From: Alphaproteobacteria bacterium
Lineage (GTDB): Bacteria > Pseudomonadota > Alphaproteobacteria > Rickettsiales > SXRF01
Assembly (NCBI GenBank): GCA_025362975.1
Contig: JANYES010000019.1
Coordinates: forward strand, 248,001 to 312,000
DNA length: 64,000 bases
Reading direction: 5' to 3'
Shown: piece after piece, positions 9,827 to 19,224 of the stretch
Layout of the letters: the number at the start of each line of letters is the position of its first letter
Position numbering within the stretch: the first letter of the stretch is position 1
The notes under the pieces: generated by a model
Database searches by the model: none
Seen by the model: the letters and a program-made list of their open reading frames with translations, nothing else
What the model was told of the DNA's origin: nothing
Program-made: the position numbers and the translations under genes

Positions 9827-12058
9827 TCATATATCTTTTAATAGAAAATTGGTGGTTTCTATTGTTTTTGACGTATCTAAACTAACACTAGCAAAGTTTC
9901 TGGTTTGAAGGTCTGGATCAAGGAAGTGATCGAATTTATCAATAATTTTTTCAGGCAGAAATTTAGCAAGTTCCTCGGCATTTATAGCGCCACTATCTGC
10001 AATTTTAGCCAGTGCTTTTTTAAGTTCATGTTTCTCGCATTTTTCTACAGAAATCGCAGTTGATTGCGAATTTGCATTTAGGCCTTGTGTCATAAGGGCT
10101 AACTGAAGCGTTCGCTGTCCTGCTGATCCTAACCAAGGAAAAAGAAGAAAACTATCTTCCCGCTGAATTACATAACGGCTAGCTAACTCATATTGTGTAA
10201 ATGTTCGCCGCGCTTGGTGAAGCAGATCGATAGCGTTTTTATCCAAATACCGTGGGATAGCAATATCCTCATAAATGCGACGCATTTCAGCAACCACTAT
10301 ATCGGATTGTGGGCCACCTTCTCCGCCGAATTTAGGAGGTATGCCGCCTTTACCCTTTTCAACTAAAATCTCTCGATGGCTCAAGTCAACTTGCAGAACT
10401 CGCCAATATCTACCACCAAAAATAAGCAGATTGCCTTCCTGATAAGGTAGCACCATAGGTAATCGGCCAAGTTCACGACCACCATGCATTACGCGATATT
10501 CTTCCGGTGTTTCAAAAACGGCATAGAAATCGAAAGAAGCAGTGATGCGCTCTCCTTCTGCTCCTAAGAGCAACGTGCCATCAGAGGCCTGTTCAAGCAA
10601 CTTAACCTCAGAATCGCCCATGCGTTTGAGAAGCTGAATAAAGAGTGGCTTATCAACATTGGGAAAAATTTTGCTTTCGATAAGTAGCGCCCATGCCTGT
10701 TGCGCTGTTATCCCTCCATGTTGGCAGATGAGAGCTAGAATTTGATGCATTAGTGTAGAAAGATGAAGCCGCTTGGTATTGGGCGGTTCATTCCAGCGTT
10801 TAAACATCAATTCGATCATGGCAATAGCCTGAATGGTATCTGGACGCAAAGCATCTGTAGGATGGATATTTTCTAAAAGCTCTTCTTCGATGGTATAAAC
10901 CCGGAATATGGCTTCTTGCCCGGGGCGGCGTCCTGAACGTCCTAACCGTTGCCGCATACCTGATACGGTATGCCCTGCACCGATCTGTGCAACACTTTCA
11001 ATATTGCCAATATCAATGCCTAATTCCAGTGTGGTTGTGCAGACGATAGAGGCAGGAAGCCGTTCATCCTTCATCCGGCGTTCAGCTTCCTCACGGTATG
11101 CCCGAGAAAGACTGCCATGATGAGTAAGAAATTCTCCAGGGACACCTGTACGCTCACAAATATCAGTCAATTTGGCAGAGACTATTTCCACCATTTTGCG
11201 AGAACCTGCGAAGATCAGATTCCGCGATCCCCTAAGCGTTTCAAATAAATGCTCACAAATGGCAGGGATAGCACTCGCTGTACCTCCTTCTGTTTCATCA
11301 TCCTGCTCTATCTTATGCTTAGATGGTTTAGCAGGCTCGATATAACCACGCAGTTGCAGTTTAAGTCCCTGACCGCTTGAAGCTGATTGAAGTATCTTTA
11401 CATTGCTAGAATCGAGCGGCCTAAGAAAACCAGCAGCAATTCGCATATCTGCCAGCGTTGCCGAAAGACCAACGCGCGGGATACGTCGTCCTGCCATACG
11501 TTCAATACGATTGAGTAGGGATTGGAGCTGCTTACCACGCGGGGCATCCATAAAGGCATGTAACTCATCAATGACGATATGCGAAAGCTTGCTGAAGAAA
11601 CGCGGCCCTTCAAGCCCACTTCGCATGAGCAATGCTTCAAGTGATTCCGGCGTGATAAGTACTATGCCTTCCGGCTTCTTACGGGCGCGAGCTTTAACCG
11701 ATGCAGGAACGTCGCCATGCCACTTGAAAACAGGTATTTCCATTTCGTCGCAAAGGCTTTCCAGCCGTCCGAATTGATCGTTAATTAGAGCGCGCAGAGG
11801 GCTGATATAAAGCGCTCCGAAACCTTCACCCGGTTTCATTTCAGCCCAACCAAGTCGTGAGACAATCGGCAGGAATGCTGCCTCTGTTTTACCGCTGGCT
11901 GTCGCTGCGGCGATAATAAGATCAGAATCACTCTCAATAAGTGCGGGAATGGCAAGTTCTTGTATATCTCGCAGCTCTTGCCAGCCCTGACGCCATATCC
12001 AACGCTGCACTTTGGGATGCAAGCGTTCAAATGTAGTGGATGCGTCAGCTTGTGACAT
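9827..12058 (-). CDS. Lhr-like DEAD/H-box helicase (BrxHI-like)
   Basis: 743 residues. A superfamily II helicase with Walker A ATASGKT (52-58), DELH box (164-167), SAT motif LSATLAD, and the C-terminal LELGIDIG and QRLGRSGRRPGQ motifs. The layout resembles the Lhr family and the BrxHI helicase of type 2 BREX. A long C-terminal extension (about 400-743) follows the helicase core. It starts two bases after the BrxD-like gene, so the two are almost certainly translated together. The role is inferred to be DNA remodelling during phage defence. Confidence 0.85.
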   Translation of the reverse strand: MSQADASTTFERLHPKVQRWIWRQGWQELRDIQELAIPALIESDSDLIIAAATASGKTEAAFLPIVSRLGWAEMKPGEGFGALYISPLRALINDQFGRLESLCDEMEIPVFKWHGDVPASVKARARKKPEGIVLITPESLEALLMRSGLEGPRFFSKLSHIVIDELHAFMDAPRGKQLQSLLNRIERMAGRRIPRVGLSATLADMRIAAGFLRPLDSSNVKILQSASSGQGLKLQLRGYIEPAKPSKHKIEQDDETEGGTASAIPAICEHLFETLRGSRNLIFAGSRKMVEIVSAKLTDICERTGVPGEFLTHHGSLSRAYREEAERRMKDERLPASIVCTTTLELGIDIGNIESVAQIGAGHTVSGMRQRLGRSGRRPGQEAIFRVYTIEEELLENIHPTDALRPDTIQAIAMIELMFKRWNEPPNTKRLHLSTLMHQILALICQHGGITAQQAWALLIESKIFPNVDKPLFIQLLKRMGDSEVKLLEQASDGTLLLGAEGERITASFDFYAVFETPEEYRVMHGGRELGRLPMVLPYQEGNLLIFGGRYWRVLQVDLSHREILVEKGKGGIPPKFGGEGGPQSDIVVAEMRRIYEDIAIPRYLDKNAIDLLHQARRTFTQYELASRYVIQREDSFLLFPWLGSAGQRTLQLALMTQGLNANSQSTAISVEKCEKHELKKALAKIADSGAINAEELAKFLPEKIIDKFDHFLDPDLQTRNFASVSLDTSKTIETTNFLLKDI

Positions 12059-12060
12059 GT

Positions 12061-13380
12061 TTAGAGCTTAAATGAGGCGAGTTCTTCTATGTTACTCGCC
12101 GTACTACTTGCATTATCATCAATATCGGCATCGGCTAATGGCGAATCCGCTGCAATATCTACAGATTTCAGCAGTTCTTCCCACCGCGCTTCCGGGTTCT
12201 GTTCCAGTACTGATAATAAATCAAGGAAAGCCTTGATGGTATTACGCGGAGTGCGGAAATATGCCTCGCCAATTCTCTGCGAACAATGCTCCATAAACGC
12301 AGTTAATGCGTTATCAGGCACAAGATATTTGGCGGCAGCGCCACAAGCAAAGAGGTGCCTAAGTTTGGTAAGAAGCACATATAATTCTTCCGGCGATAGA
12401 CTGCGTAGGCGTATAACTGGTCCCGACACATCAACAAATCCATCACGTGCAAAGCTATTCTCAGCAAGGCGTGAACGCAATGCCTCGTAGGAATAAAGGC
12501 CGCGTCGGCTATCCATCAAGAATTCGGGTGTGCCACCAAAGATCACGCCTAAATGCTCAACATTTCCTTGTAATACATCATTTACGATTCGCAGTATTTG
12601 CTCATAGTTTTGGTTACGTGCCTGAGCATTTACTAGCTTGAAGATATTGACCATTTCATCCAATACCACGAGAAAGCCATCATATCCTGCAAGTCGGACA
12701 AAACGTGCCATCAGCTTTAGATAATCATAGACACCTGCATCGTCGATAATAGAACGCACCCCCAAGGCTTCCCGCGCTTCGGTCTTCAGCGCATATTCGC
12801 CGCGCAACCATCGCAGCGCTGCAGCTTTGCCGTTCTCATTGCCTTCCTCAAATGCAAGCCAGTAATGCTCAATGACATTTGCAAAATCATACCCAGATAC
12901 TAGGTCTTGAAGTGGTGCAAGATGCTTATGAATGACAATATTGACACTTTCCCCAGATGCTGCTGCCGCTTTTTGAGCCTCGCTTATAAAACGCTCAACA
13001 ATGCTGGATAAGGCGCTGCCATCCGGCTTAGTGCGCGTTGACATATTACGCATAAGCTCTGCATAGAGACTCCTTGCCTGTCCACCCGTAGCATGGATAC
13101 GCCTATCTGGGGCAAGGTCAGCATGTACCGTGACTAGCTTCTTTTCCATGCCAATTAAGCGCGTAAGATTGAGAAAGAAAGTTTTACCGGAGCCATATTC
13201 GCCAATAATAAAACGTACCGAAGAGCTACCATCAGCAATACGTTCAATATCCCTGAGCATTTCATCCGTTTCACGCGCTCGCCCTACCTGAACATGGCGC
13301 AACCCGAGCCTTGGTACTACACCAGCCCTTAATGCTTGCACTACGGCATCGCGTTCTTTGAGTTTAATTGTCTCTGTCAT
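12061..13380 (-). CDS. BrxD-like P-loop ATPase (DUF2791-like)
   Basis: 439 residues. The N-terminus RAGVVPRLGLRHVQVGR and Walker A GEYGSGKT (60-67) are characteristic of BrxD/DUF2791 ATPases, which pair with Lhr-like helicases in BREX and in TerB-linked operons. Walker B is FLVVLDEM. The C-terminal half is helical and holds the FRTPRNTIKAFLDLL segment typical of the family. GGAG lies before the ATG. It sits between the TerB protein (21-base gap) and the helicase (2-base gap). Confidence 0.85.
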   Translation of the reverse strand: MTETIKLKERDAVVQALRAGVVPRLGLRHVQVGRARETDEMLRDIERIADGSSSVRFIIGEYGSGKTFFLNLTRLIGMEKKLVTVHADLAPDRRIHATGGQARSLYAELMRNMSTRTKPDGSALSSIVERFISEAQKAAAASGESVNIVIHKHLAPLQDLVSGYDFANVIEHYWLAFEEGNENGKAAALRWLRGEYALKTEAREALGVRSIIDDAGVYDYLKLMARFVRLAGYDGFLVVLDEMVNIFKLVNAQARNQNYEQILRIVNDVLQGNVEHLGVIFGGTPEFLMDSRRGLYSYEALRSRLAENSFARDGFVDVSGPVIRLRSLSPEELYVLLTKLRHLFACGAAAKYLVPDNALTAFMEHCSQRIGEAYFRTPRNTIKAFLDLLSVLEQNPEARWEELLKSVDIAADSPLADADIDDNASSTASNIEELASFKL

Positions 13381-13401
13381 GCCGTTCTCCGTCTCATTAA
13401 T

Positions 13402-16275
13402 TTATTCAACTAAGGCGCGATTAATTTCAATGGTATCGCCATCTTCGATAAAAGGCTCGTCAAAATGTTCGAAAGCCCATTCGTTAATAACCTCAAGTGC
13501 CCCGTCCGGCATTAAACGGAATTCACGCGCTATTTCCTCAAAAGCATCGCGTTTCCATTCAGGTTGCGTGATTAAGCGTGTAGCAAGCAAAGTGTGGTTG
13601 GCATCAAGTCCTGCAAAGCGAGAATTGGTCGGTTCCTCTGTTTTCATTGCATTGGGTGTGGTGGTTTGAGAAATCTCATGTTCATTAAAAACGCTCGTTA
13701 AAATCCCGGAAACTTGCTTTGTTTCCTCCAATATTTGGTCAATGCGCTTACGGTTAAGTGTTTGATTCGTATTTTTCTCAATATTGAGAACAGGGGCGGG
13801 TTTTATTTTATAACCTGCATTGGCACGTATAGATGATGATTCAACCGTCACTGGCATGGTGGCAGGTATTGCTTGTTCAGCAGCCATATCATGCAATGTT
13901 CCGTATAATTTGCTGCGCTCTACGCCTAACTCATCATAGACTTTCTCAAGAAATGCCACTTCGCTTTTTTCAATAACGCCATCAGCAGCAGCAACGGCGG
14001 CAGCAAAACGGGCGATAGTATCACGCTGATGTGCCGGAACCTCACTTAAAGCACGCTTTATTTGCCCCATAGTAAGGCGCTGGATAGCAAGCCATTCCAG
14101 ATAGGCACGTAGGCGTCTATCTTCATGTGCGGTAAGATTCAATGTCTTCTGAATCCATCCTAGCCAACGAATTTCAGCTTCGCCAAGACCAGTTTCCGAA
14201 GCACCTCCAATACCTGCCACTAATGTTGCAATCGCAGTTGCAAATGAATAATTGGTGCTGGCGGGTGTTCGTATATTTTTTAGGTCACGCGCATCAAAAA
14301 TAATACCTGTTTCACCTGCTTTGGTATTAGGGCGTCCGAAGTCTGGATCAGGTTCAAATCCATAGCCAAGACGCGCCAGTATTTCGGATATAGAGCGTAG
14401 TTTTCGCTGATCGATAGAATCAGTTTCCGCACCTATAATACGTTTCACTAAATCGGTTAACTTGATGCGGCCAATAGGATTGGCGATAGTTCCAAGCCAT
14501 TGTGATAGCGGCCTCTCGACAGTATTAAGTCGTTCGTCTGCAATTTCTGCAGGCAATAATAGAATTGCTTCCGGGCTATTTGCCAAAGCAGGATTACGGC
14601 CTATTGCACGTGCATATCCCGCCAAATCTTCTTCCACCTGTTCAGCCATTTTGACAAGTGCGGTCCAGATAAAGGACTGAGGATCAAGTAATTTATCCAT
14701 ACCCGCAGTTTTCATAAGATCGGATACGTACATATACCGACTAGCGCCTTTGAACGAATAAGTGAAAGCATGGGCATCCTTGCGGTATCGAGAAATATAA
14801 CCTTGAGGCCATTTTTTCTCGAAACGCTTACGCATAAGCGCAATGAATACTGGTCGAGCACGTTTAACGGCAACTTTGTACTGCGTTCCCGATGCTAGAA
14901 AATAGCCCACTAATGCCCATTCAAAAGAGAGTGGTACATTATCTTTAGTGCGATACGCCAATGCAGCAAGCTGCACCATACGTTCCGATGGCGCATCGTT
15001 TTCAATTTGAGGAAGAATGATTTCAAGATTTTTTGATTTACGGCACGATAATAGAAAAAATGCCGCTTCCAGCAAGCGCTGAGAATATCCGTCAAATGAA
15101 CGATTGCTTGAATAAACACTACGAAGTCGCTCAATTTCTTGGATGAGCGAAAGGATTTCATCCGTCGATTGTGCATCAGTTACAAGACGCCGTTCTAAAC
15201 CATAGAAATATAGAAAAACGTAGCCTATGGAAATGGCAGGATCGCATTTGCCACCAGCCAGCCATTGCACGTAGGCCAATCGACAAACAGGGCTAATTTC
15301 GCTATAGGATGGCCAATATCCCATATTAGCCCCTGCCGTATCAGGATCGCGGGCGGCTACTGGTAATGATGGATTAATAAGAGCCTGCTCCTGCGTATGA
15401 GAGGCACCATAATTTCCTGCTCCTACATCAGCAGATAGACTTGTACCAACGTAGATATATCCTGCCGAAATGCTATGGTTAGCTATAGTTACAATTTCGC
15501 CCGGTAATATCCAGCGAGCGTCTTTCTTAGAAATCGGCTTGGTTCCGCTCGTAGATACCGTCACAGTGATTGGGGTAGCATTTAGTTTCGGTGTAGGTTT
15601 CTTTTTCTTCGTCCCGAATACTTTGCTTAAAATCCACATCAATATTAAAAACCCAATAAAACTACCTGCGCCTGATGAGGATTCCTTAGAAGAAGTAACA
15701 GGAATAGGTCTGGATAAAACTTTTGGCGCTACAGTGTCAGGAGCTTTTATCGGGCTTTGTGTTTCATGTGGGTGCCTGAAATCGCTTACTGTTGGAATTT
15801 TTGTAGGTTGTTGGTGAATAGGAGTGATGATGTTGTTAGACGCCCCCGCTGATGGGGTAATTGCTGCGGCATTTACTGGGAATTGTTCCGGCGTGTGATC
15901 GGCAAGATTAGCTAACTGTTTCCGCAGTACATCAAGCCTAAAGCTATAGTGACCTTTTAAGCACGTTATGATGCTGTTAGTTTCACTTTCAGATAATTCG
16001 GATTTATCCGAAATAGGGCAGAATTGACTTCTTTCCTTTAAGAATTGCCTTTGTTCATGCAAGAGCCGAGTACTATCTTTACTTCCTTCGGGTACTAATG
16101 ACCGAATCTGAGCATATCTCTGTCCCACCTCATCATCCAACGATGACATTGCCGGATCAGCACATATTAGTACTTCCAAGGTATATTTTGCGTGATGACA
16201 ATCGAAGCTAGCAGCATTGGCTGCAAGCGGCGCAAATAATACTGCCGATATGAACAGAGAAGAAAATATCTTCAT
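13402..16275 (-). CDS. Signal peptide - LprI-like - TM - TerB-N/TerB/TerB-C protein
   Basis: 957 residues from the ATG at 16275, chosen because a signal peptide begins there (an upstream TTG adds nine residues). Order: signal peptide 1-22; LprI/DUF1311-like domain about 23-115 with six cysteines or so and LHEQRQFLKERSQFC; a Pro/Ser linker; one membrane helix about 203-220 followed by KKKK; TerB-N about 250-460 (SISAGYIYVG, YWPSYSEISP, GYVFLYFYGLERR); TerB-like helices about 715-800 (AVAAADGVIEKSE); and a TerB-C-like end. The charges predict a periplasmic LprI part and a cytoplasmic TerB part. TerB-N/C proteins often accompany a BrxD-like ATPase and a helicase, as here; the periplasmic sensor half is unusual. 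Confidence 0.85.
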   Translation of the reverse strand: MKIFSSLFISAVLFAPLAANAASFDCHHAKYTLEVLICADPAMSSLDDEVGQRYAQIRSLVPEGSKDSTRLLHEQRQFLKERSQFCPISDKSELSESETNSIITCLKGHYSFRLDVLRKQLANLADHTPEQFPVNAAAITPSAGASNNIITPIHQQPTKIPTVSDFRHPHETQSPIKAPDTVAPKVLSRPIPVTSSKESSSGAGSFIGFLILMWILSKVFGTKKKKPTPKLNATPITVTVSTSGTKPISKKDARWILPGEIVTIANHSISAGYIYVGTSLSADVGAGNYGASHTQEQALINPSLPVAARDPDTAGANMGYWPSYSEISPVCRLAYVQWLAGGKCDPAISIGYVFLYFYGLERRLVTDAQSTDEILSLIQEIERLRSVYSSNRSFDGYSQRLLEAAFFLLSCRKSKNLEIILPQIENDAPSERMVQLAALAYRTKDNVPLSFEWALVGYFLASGTQYKVAVKRARPVFIALMRKRFEKKWPQGYISRYRKDAHAFTYSFKGASRYMYVSDLMKTAGMDKLLDPQSFIWTALVKMAEQVEEDLAGYARAIGRNPALANSPEAILLLPAEIADERLNTVERPLSQWLGTIANPIGRIKLTDLVKRIIGAETDSIDQRKLRSISEILARLGYGFEPDPDFGRPNTKAGETGIIFDARDLKNIRTPASTNYSFATAIATLVAGIGGASETGLGEAEIRWLGWIQKTLNLTAHEDRRLRAYLEWLAIQRLTMGQIKRALSEVPAHQRDTIARFAAAVAAADGVIEKSEVAFLEKVYDELGVERSKLYGTLHDMAAEQAIPATMPVTVESSSIRANAGYKIKPAPVLNIEKNTNQTLNRKRIDQILEETKQVSGILTSVFNEHEISQTTTPNAMKTEEPTNSRFAGLDANHTLLATRLITQPEWKRDAFEEIAREFRLMPDGALEVINEWAFEHFDEPFIEDGDTIEINRALVE

Positions 16276-16415
16276 CGATACGCCTAATTTGGTTGGCGTC
16301 AACCTAACTCATTGTTTTTCCTTTTGCAAAGCGTATCGATGCCAAGGAATAGGTGGCATTTTTGCTTATGGCGAGTCTGTATTCACTTTAATTCTATATA
16401 TCATAATATTATTGT

Positions 16416-17261
16416 TTATACGAATCCTAGTATCTGACTCTTTTTCTTACTGAATTCTTCTTCGGAAATGATATTTTTATCTCGCAATTCCGCCAATTTC
16501 TTGAGCTGGTCGAAGGAGTCAATTCCCGCTATCTGTGCTGACATTGGCTGATCTAAGACTGCTTCTGGCGAATACAATTCGGCCCTTTTGCTCATGATTT
16601 TAGCCTTGATCTTTTTGTTCCGGTAATCGTCAAAAAGTGCTTCCTGAATGAAGGAATCCCGATCACCCTGCTTATACTGGAATACAAGTGGGTTCCTCTG
16701 CATAAATGAAGCGGCTACGCCAGTTATGATTCCATCGCTTATTTTCCTAGAGTTTACAGCCATCCCCGTAAGTATTGATTGGCTACTTTGGCTCATCTCT
16801 TTTGAACTAACGATACCGACCAAATGCTGCCAAGGAATGTGAACTACTATTTTTGAAGTAAAGGGCTTCATGAATAACACGCCCTCTTTACACGCTGCGA
16901 TGTCGAAAGATTTACTAAAACCCTTCCCTACATTTGGAAATCCGCCTTTATAACTAACATTACGATATAATTTGATTTTCTTCTTTATATGTTTGTAGTC
17001 ATCCTTAGGGGTAAAGGCTTTAATAAGTTTGGTATTTGCTTTATATAAAAGGCTCTCACCCGCTGATTCAGTAGGAGTTTTAGCTACATCAGAGGACTTG
17101 CCTCGTAAAAGGTAGAATCCGATTTTTATGGGAACTATCCCTAGAATCAGAATAATGAATATTTTTGTAATCAAATCATCATGGGATGTGCCTACTGCAA
17201 GAGTGATGATTATTCCCACACCTATAAAAAAAATGGCAGAAGTACGCCTTAAAATTCGCAT
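16416..17261 (-). CDS. Two-TM protein with C-terminal SHOCT domain
   Basis: 281 residues. Two hydrophobic helices at about 8-25 and 30-52, then a soluble region of unknown fold, ending in a SHOCT domain (FDQLKKLAELRDKNIISEEEF, about 248-278). SHOCT is a short C-terminal module found in many oligomeric or membrane-associated bacterial proteins. It lies 140 bases upstream of the TerB gene on the same strand and may belong to the defence operon or be an independent cargo gene. Confidence 0.75.
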   Translation of the reverse strand: MRILRRTSAIFFIGVGIIITLAVGTSHDDLITKIFIILILGIVPIKIGFYLLRGKSSDVAKTPTESAGESLLYKANTKLIKAFTPKDDYKHIKKKIKLYRNVSYKGGFPNVGKGFSKSFDIAACKEGVLFMKPFTSKIVVHIPWQHLVGIVSSKEMSQSSQSILTGMAVNSRKISDGIITGVAASFMQRNPLVFQYKQGDRDSFIQEALFDDYRNKKIKAKIMSKRAELYSPEAVLDQPMSAQIAGIDSFDQLKKLAELRDKNIISEEEFSKKKSQILGFV

Positions 17262-17371
17262 ATAAGCTTTCCCGCTTTACTGATATTAAACCGCCAATAA
17301 ATTCAGCAACATCCGTTGCCGCAACAATAATTGCCTATAACGGCTTATACGATCCCTTTAACTTCATCAAC

Positions 17372-17617
17372 ATGAAAAATGATGATGTTAACGAACTGGT
17401 TACTAGACTGATTGCAGTCTTGAAGGAATTGCGGCAGAAGCAAGGCCTTAGCCATGAGAAATTAGCAAAGTTAAGCGGCCTCACCCGGCAATCTATTGGG
17501 GTGATAGAGAGTGGCCAGCGTGTTCCTTCTATCGTCTCCTGCCTGAAGATCGCTAAAGGGCTGGGAATTAGTTTACAAAAGCTGCTGGATATGGCTGAGG
17601 GAAAAACTAAGAAGTGA
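17372..17617 (+). CDS. Xre-type helix-turn-helix regulator
   Basis: 81 residues forming a single HTH_3 domain. The recognition region GLTRQSIGVIESGQRVPS is typical of Cro/C1-like repressors that bind short palindromes. It is divergent from the SHOCT gene, with starts 110 bases apart, so it probably controls that promoter and its own. Confidence 0.9.
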   Translation: MKNDDVNELVTRLIAVLKELRQKQGLSHEKLAKLSGLTRQSIGVIESGQRVPSIVSCLKIAKGLGISLQKLLDMAEGKTKK

Positions 17618-17685
17618 ATTGATTAAGCGTATAAATGCATTCAACGAAATAGTAGGCGGCATTCTACATAATCGCCGCCTGCTAA

Positions 17686-17946
17686 TTAGTTAATGGTATA
17701 TTCCTGCCAAGGAATAGCCCGTAACGGAACGTTTGCCATGAATTGCGCGATATCACGCCTTCCATAGTATTTTGCCCGTCCATATGGATCCTGCGTCATC
17801 AGCACGACCGGAATCCCACCAAAAACAGGGTATAACGAAGAAATGGCTTCATTTGCCATACTTGAATTATCCAGCACTTGAGATTTTACACACGCAATTG
17901 CAAATGTAATTCCCTGTTCCCGAATCACCGCACCTTGTAACTTCAT
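17686..17946 (-). CDS. Conserved small hypothetical protein
   Basis: 86 residues with AAAGGAGAT ahead of the ATG. The protein has GITFAIACVK near the start and GGIPVVLMTQDPYGRAKYYG in the middle, a pattern I associate with small hypothetical proteins of proteobacterial genomes. The fold may be alpha/beta. No function can be given. It follows the 46-residue gene by 11 bases and is likely co-transcribed. Confidence 0.7.
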   Translation of the reverse strand: MKLQGAVIREQGITFAIACVKSQVLDNSSMANEAISSLYPVFGGIPVVLMTQDPYGRAKYYGRRDIAQFMANVPLRAIPWQEYTIN

Positions 17947-17957
17947 CTCTATCTCCT

Positions 17958-18098
17958 TTATTTACGCTTAACACGCTGGGTTAAAGCCGAAGCAGCAGCT
18001 GTTTTAGCAGCTTTGCTGGAGTTGGGGTTACTGAGTACTTTGGAAGCTGCTGTCGCCGCTTTTTTACTGGTAGTTTCATTCTTGCCTTTGTTAGACAT
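17958..18098 (-). CDS. Small Lys/Ala-rich protein
   Basis: 46 residues starting MSNKGKNETTSKK; the ATG at 18098 follows AGGAG at a good spacing. The frame is open further upstream but without a ribosome site. The composition (Ala, Lys, Ser) resembles small basic proteins often annotated as hypothetical; nucleic-acid binding is conceivable but unproven. Confidence 0.6.
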   Translation of the reverse strand: MSNKGKNETTSKKAATAASKVLSNPNSSKAAKTAAASALTQRVKRK

Positions 18099-18238
18099 TA
18101 AAAGTCTCCTATAGTTCTGTCGGTTAATGTGCAGCAATATTGATGCACATATAGTAAGGCGGAAGGAAATCGTAAACGCGGACACAGAATATGTCCGCGA
18201 TGCATATTTTTATCCGCCTATGGGGTAAGGAGCGATTC

Positions 18239-18802
18239 ATGACAACATTAAAAGCGGTCAAATCTGACCATCTAACCCCGGACGAATTGCAGGACGAAAT
18301 TAATACCCTGCTGGATGCGGACATATTTCGGCTAAAAGAAATCGCAAGAAAATATGTCGGTGGTCATGAACTGGCAGCAGATGATCTAGTGCAAGAAGCC
18401 ATATACCGAGCCTTAAGCGGGAAACGCAAAACATGTCCTAGTGGCTTATCGATCATTAGCTTCTTGGCTGGAGTAATGAAAAGCATCACTTATGATGCAC
18501 GACAAGAGGCCTCACATTTAGTTCATTTTACAAAAGACGAAACCTGGGAAAAATTCAGCGATGCCGCTGATACGCAAGAGGTTGCACTGCTAAAGGCAGA
18601 GCAAGAGCGAGAATATTATCAGGCATTGGAGGTATTCTTCGATGGAGATGATGAATCACTTCTCATGACTTTTTATCTTCAGAATGGGTATTCTCCTGCC
18701 GGAATTAGAAAGGCAGAAAATTGGAATAAAACCCAGTATGACACTATTCGAAAACGTATAAGGAGGAAAATAAACGATTATTTAAAAGGAAAAAAGTTAT
18801 GA
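18239..18802 (+). CDS. ECF-like RNA polymerase sigma factor
   Basis: 187 residues from the ATG at 18239, preceded by AAGGAG. Region 2 is visible as ADDLVQEAIYRAL, and the C-terminal segment from about residue 140 (LMTFYLQNGYSPAGIR, then TIRKRIRRKINDYL) resembles a region 4 helix-turn-helix. It overlaps the next gene by four bases and begins a three-gene set ending in an ImmA/IrrE protease. That arrangement suggests a self-contained stress or induction switch for the island. Confidence 0.75.
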   Translation: MTTLKAVKSDHLTPDELQDEINTLLDADIFRLKEIARKYVGGHELAADDLVQEAIYRALSGKRKTCPSGLSIISFLAGVMKSITYDARQEASHLVHFTKDETWEKFSDAADTQEVALLKAEQEREYYQALEVFFDGDDESLLMTFYLQNGYSPAGIRKAENWNKTQYDTIRKRIRRKINDYLKGKKL

Positions 18803-19224
18803 CGCAGGACAAAAAAAATGAACGACTACTACCCGAAGCCATAATTGATCTTTTGGTAGAAGATATAATTGAATCTTCGGACGAGAATATTCTTGAAGAA
18901 GCTAGGATAAAATATGGTAATGCACCTGCTGAAGCAGAAAGAATAAGAAGCCTCATAGCCTCCGCGATAATAAGAGCTAAAAAAGAACAGTTTTTATTGG
19001 CTAAAAAAGAATTGAATGCATCTAGAAGCGCAAAATCTGAAAATCAAATTTTAAATTTTTCGCTTGATACTAAAAAAGCACTTATTAATAAGGCAAAAGA
19101 GCATACGCCGAGTTTAACTTTAGCTGCTAGAAACGGAGAAGAGCTAACTGAGAATGATGCAAATTGTTTCTTACAAGATTTAATAGATTTAGGCGTTCTT
19201 GATAAGGATGGAAATCTTAAATGA
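18799..19224 (+). CDS. Hypothetical acidic helical protein, possible sigma-factor partner
   Basis: 141 residues, strongly helical and charged; no known domain was recognised. It overlaps the sigma-like gene (ATGA) and the ImmA/IrrE gene (ATGATG), so the three are translationally coupled. By position it could be an anti-sigma-like protein or the substrate of the protease (inference only). Confidence 0.65.
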   Translation: MTQDKKNERLLPEAIIDLLVEDIIESSDENILEEARIKYGNAPAEAERIRSLIASAIIRAKKEQFLLAKKELNASRSAKSENQILNFSLDTKKALINKAKEHTPSLTLAARNGEELTENDANCFLQDLIDLGVLDKDGNLK

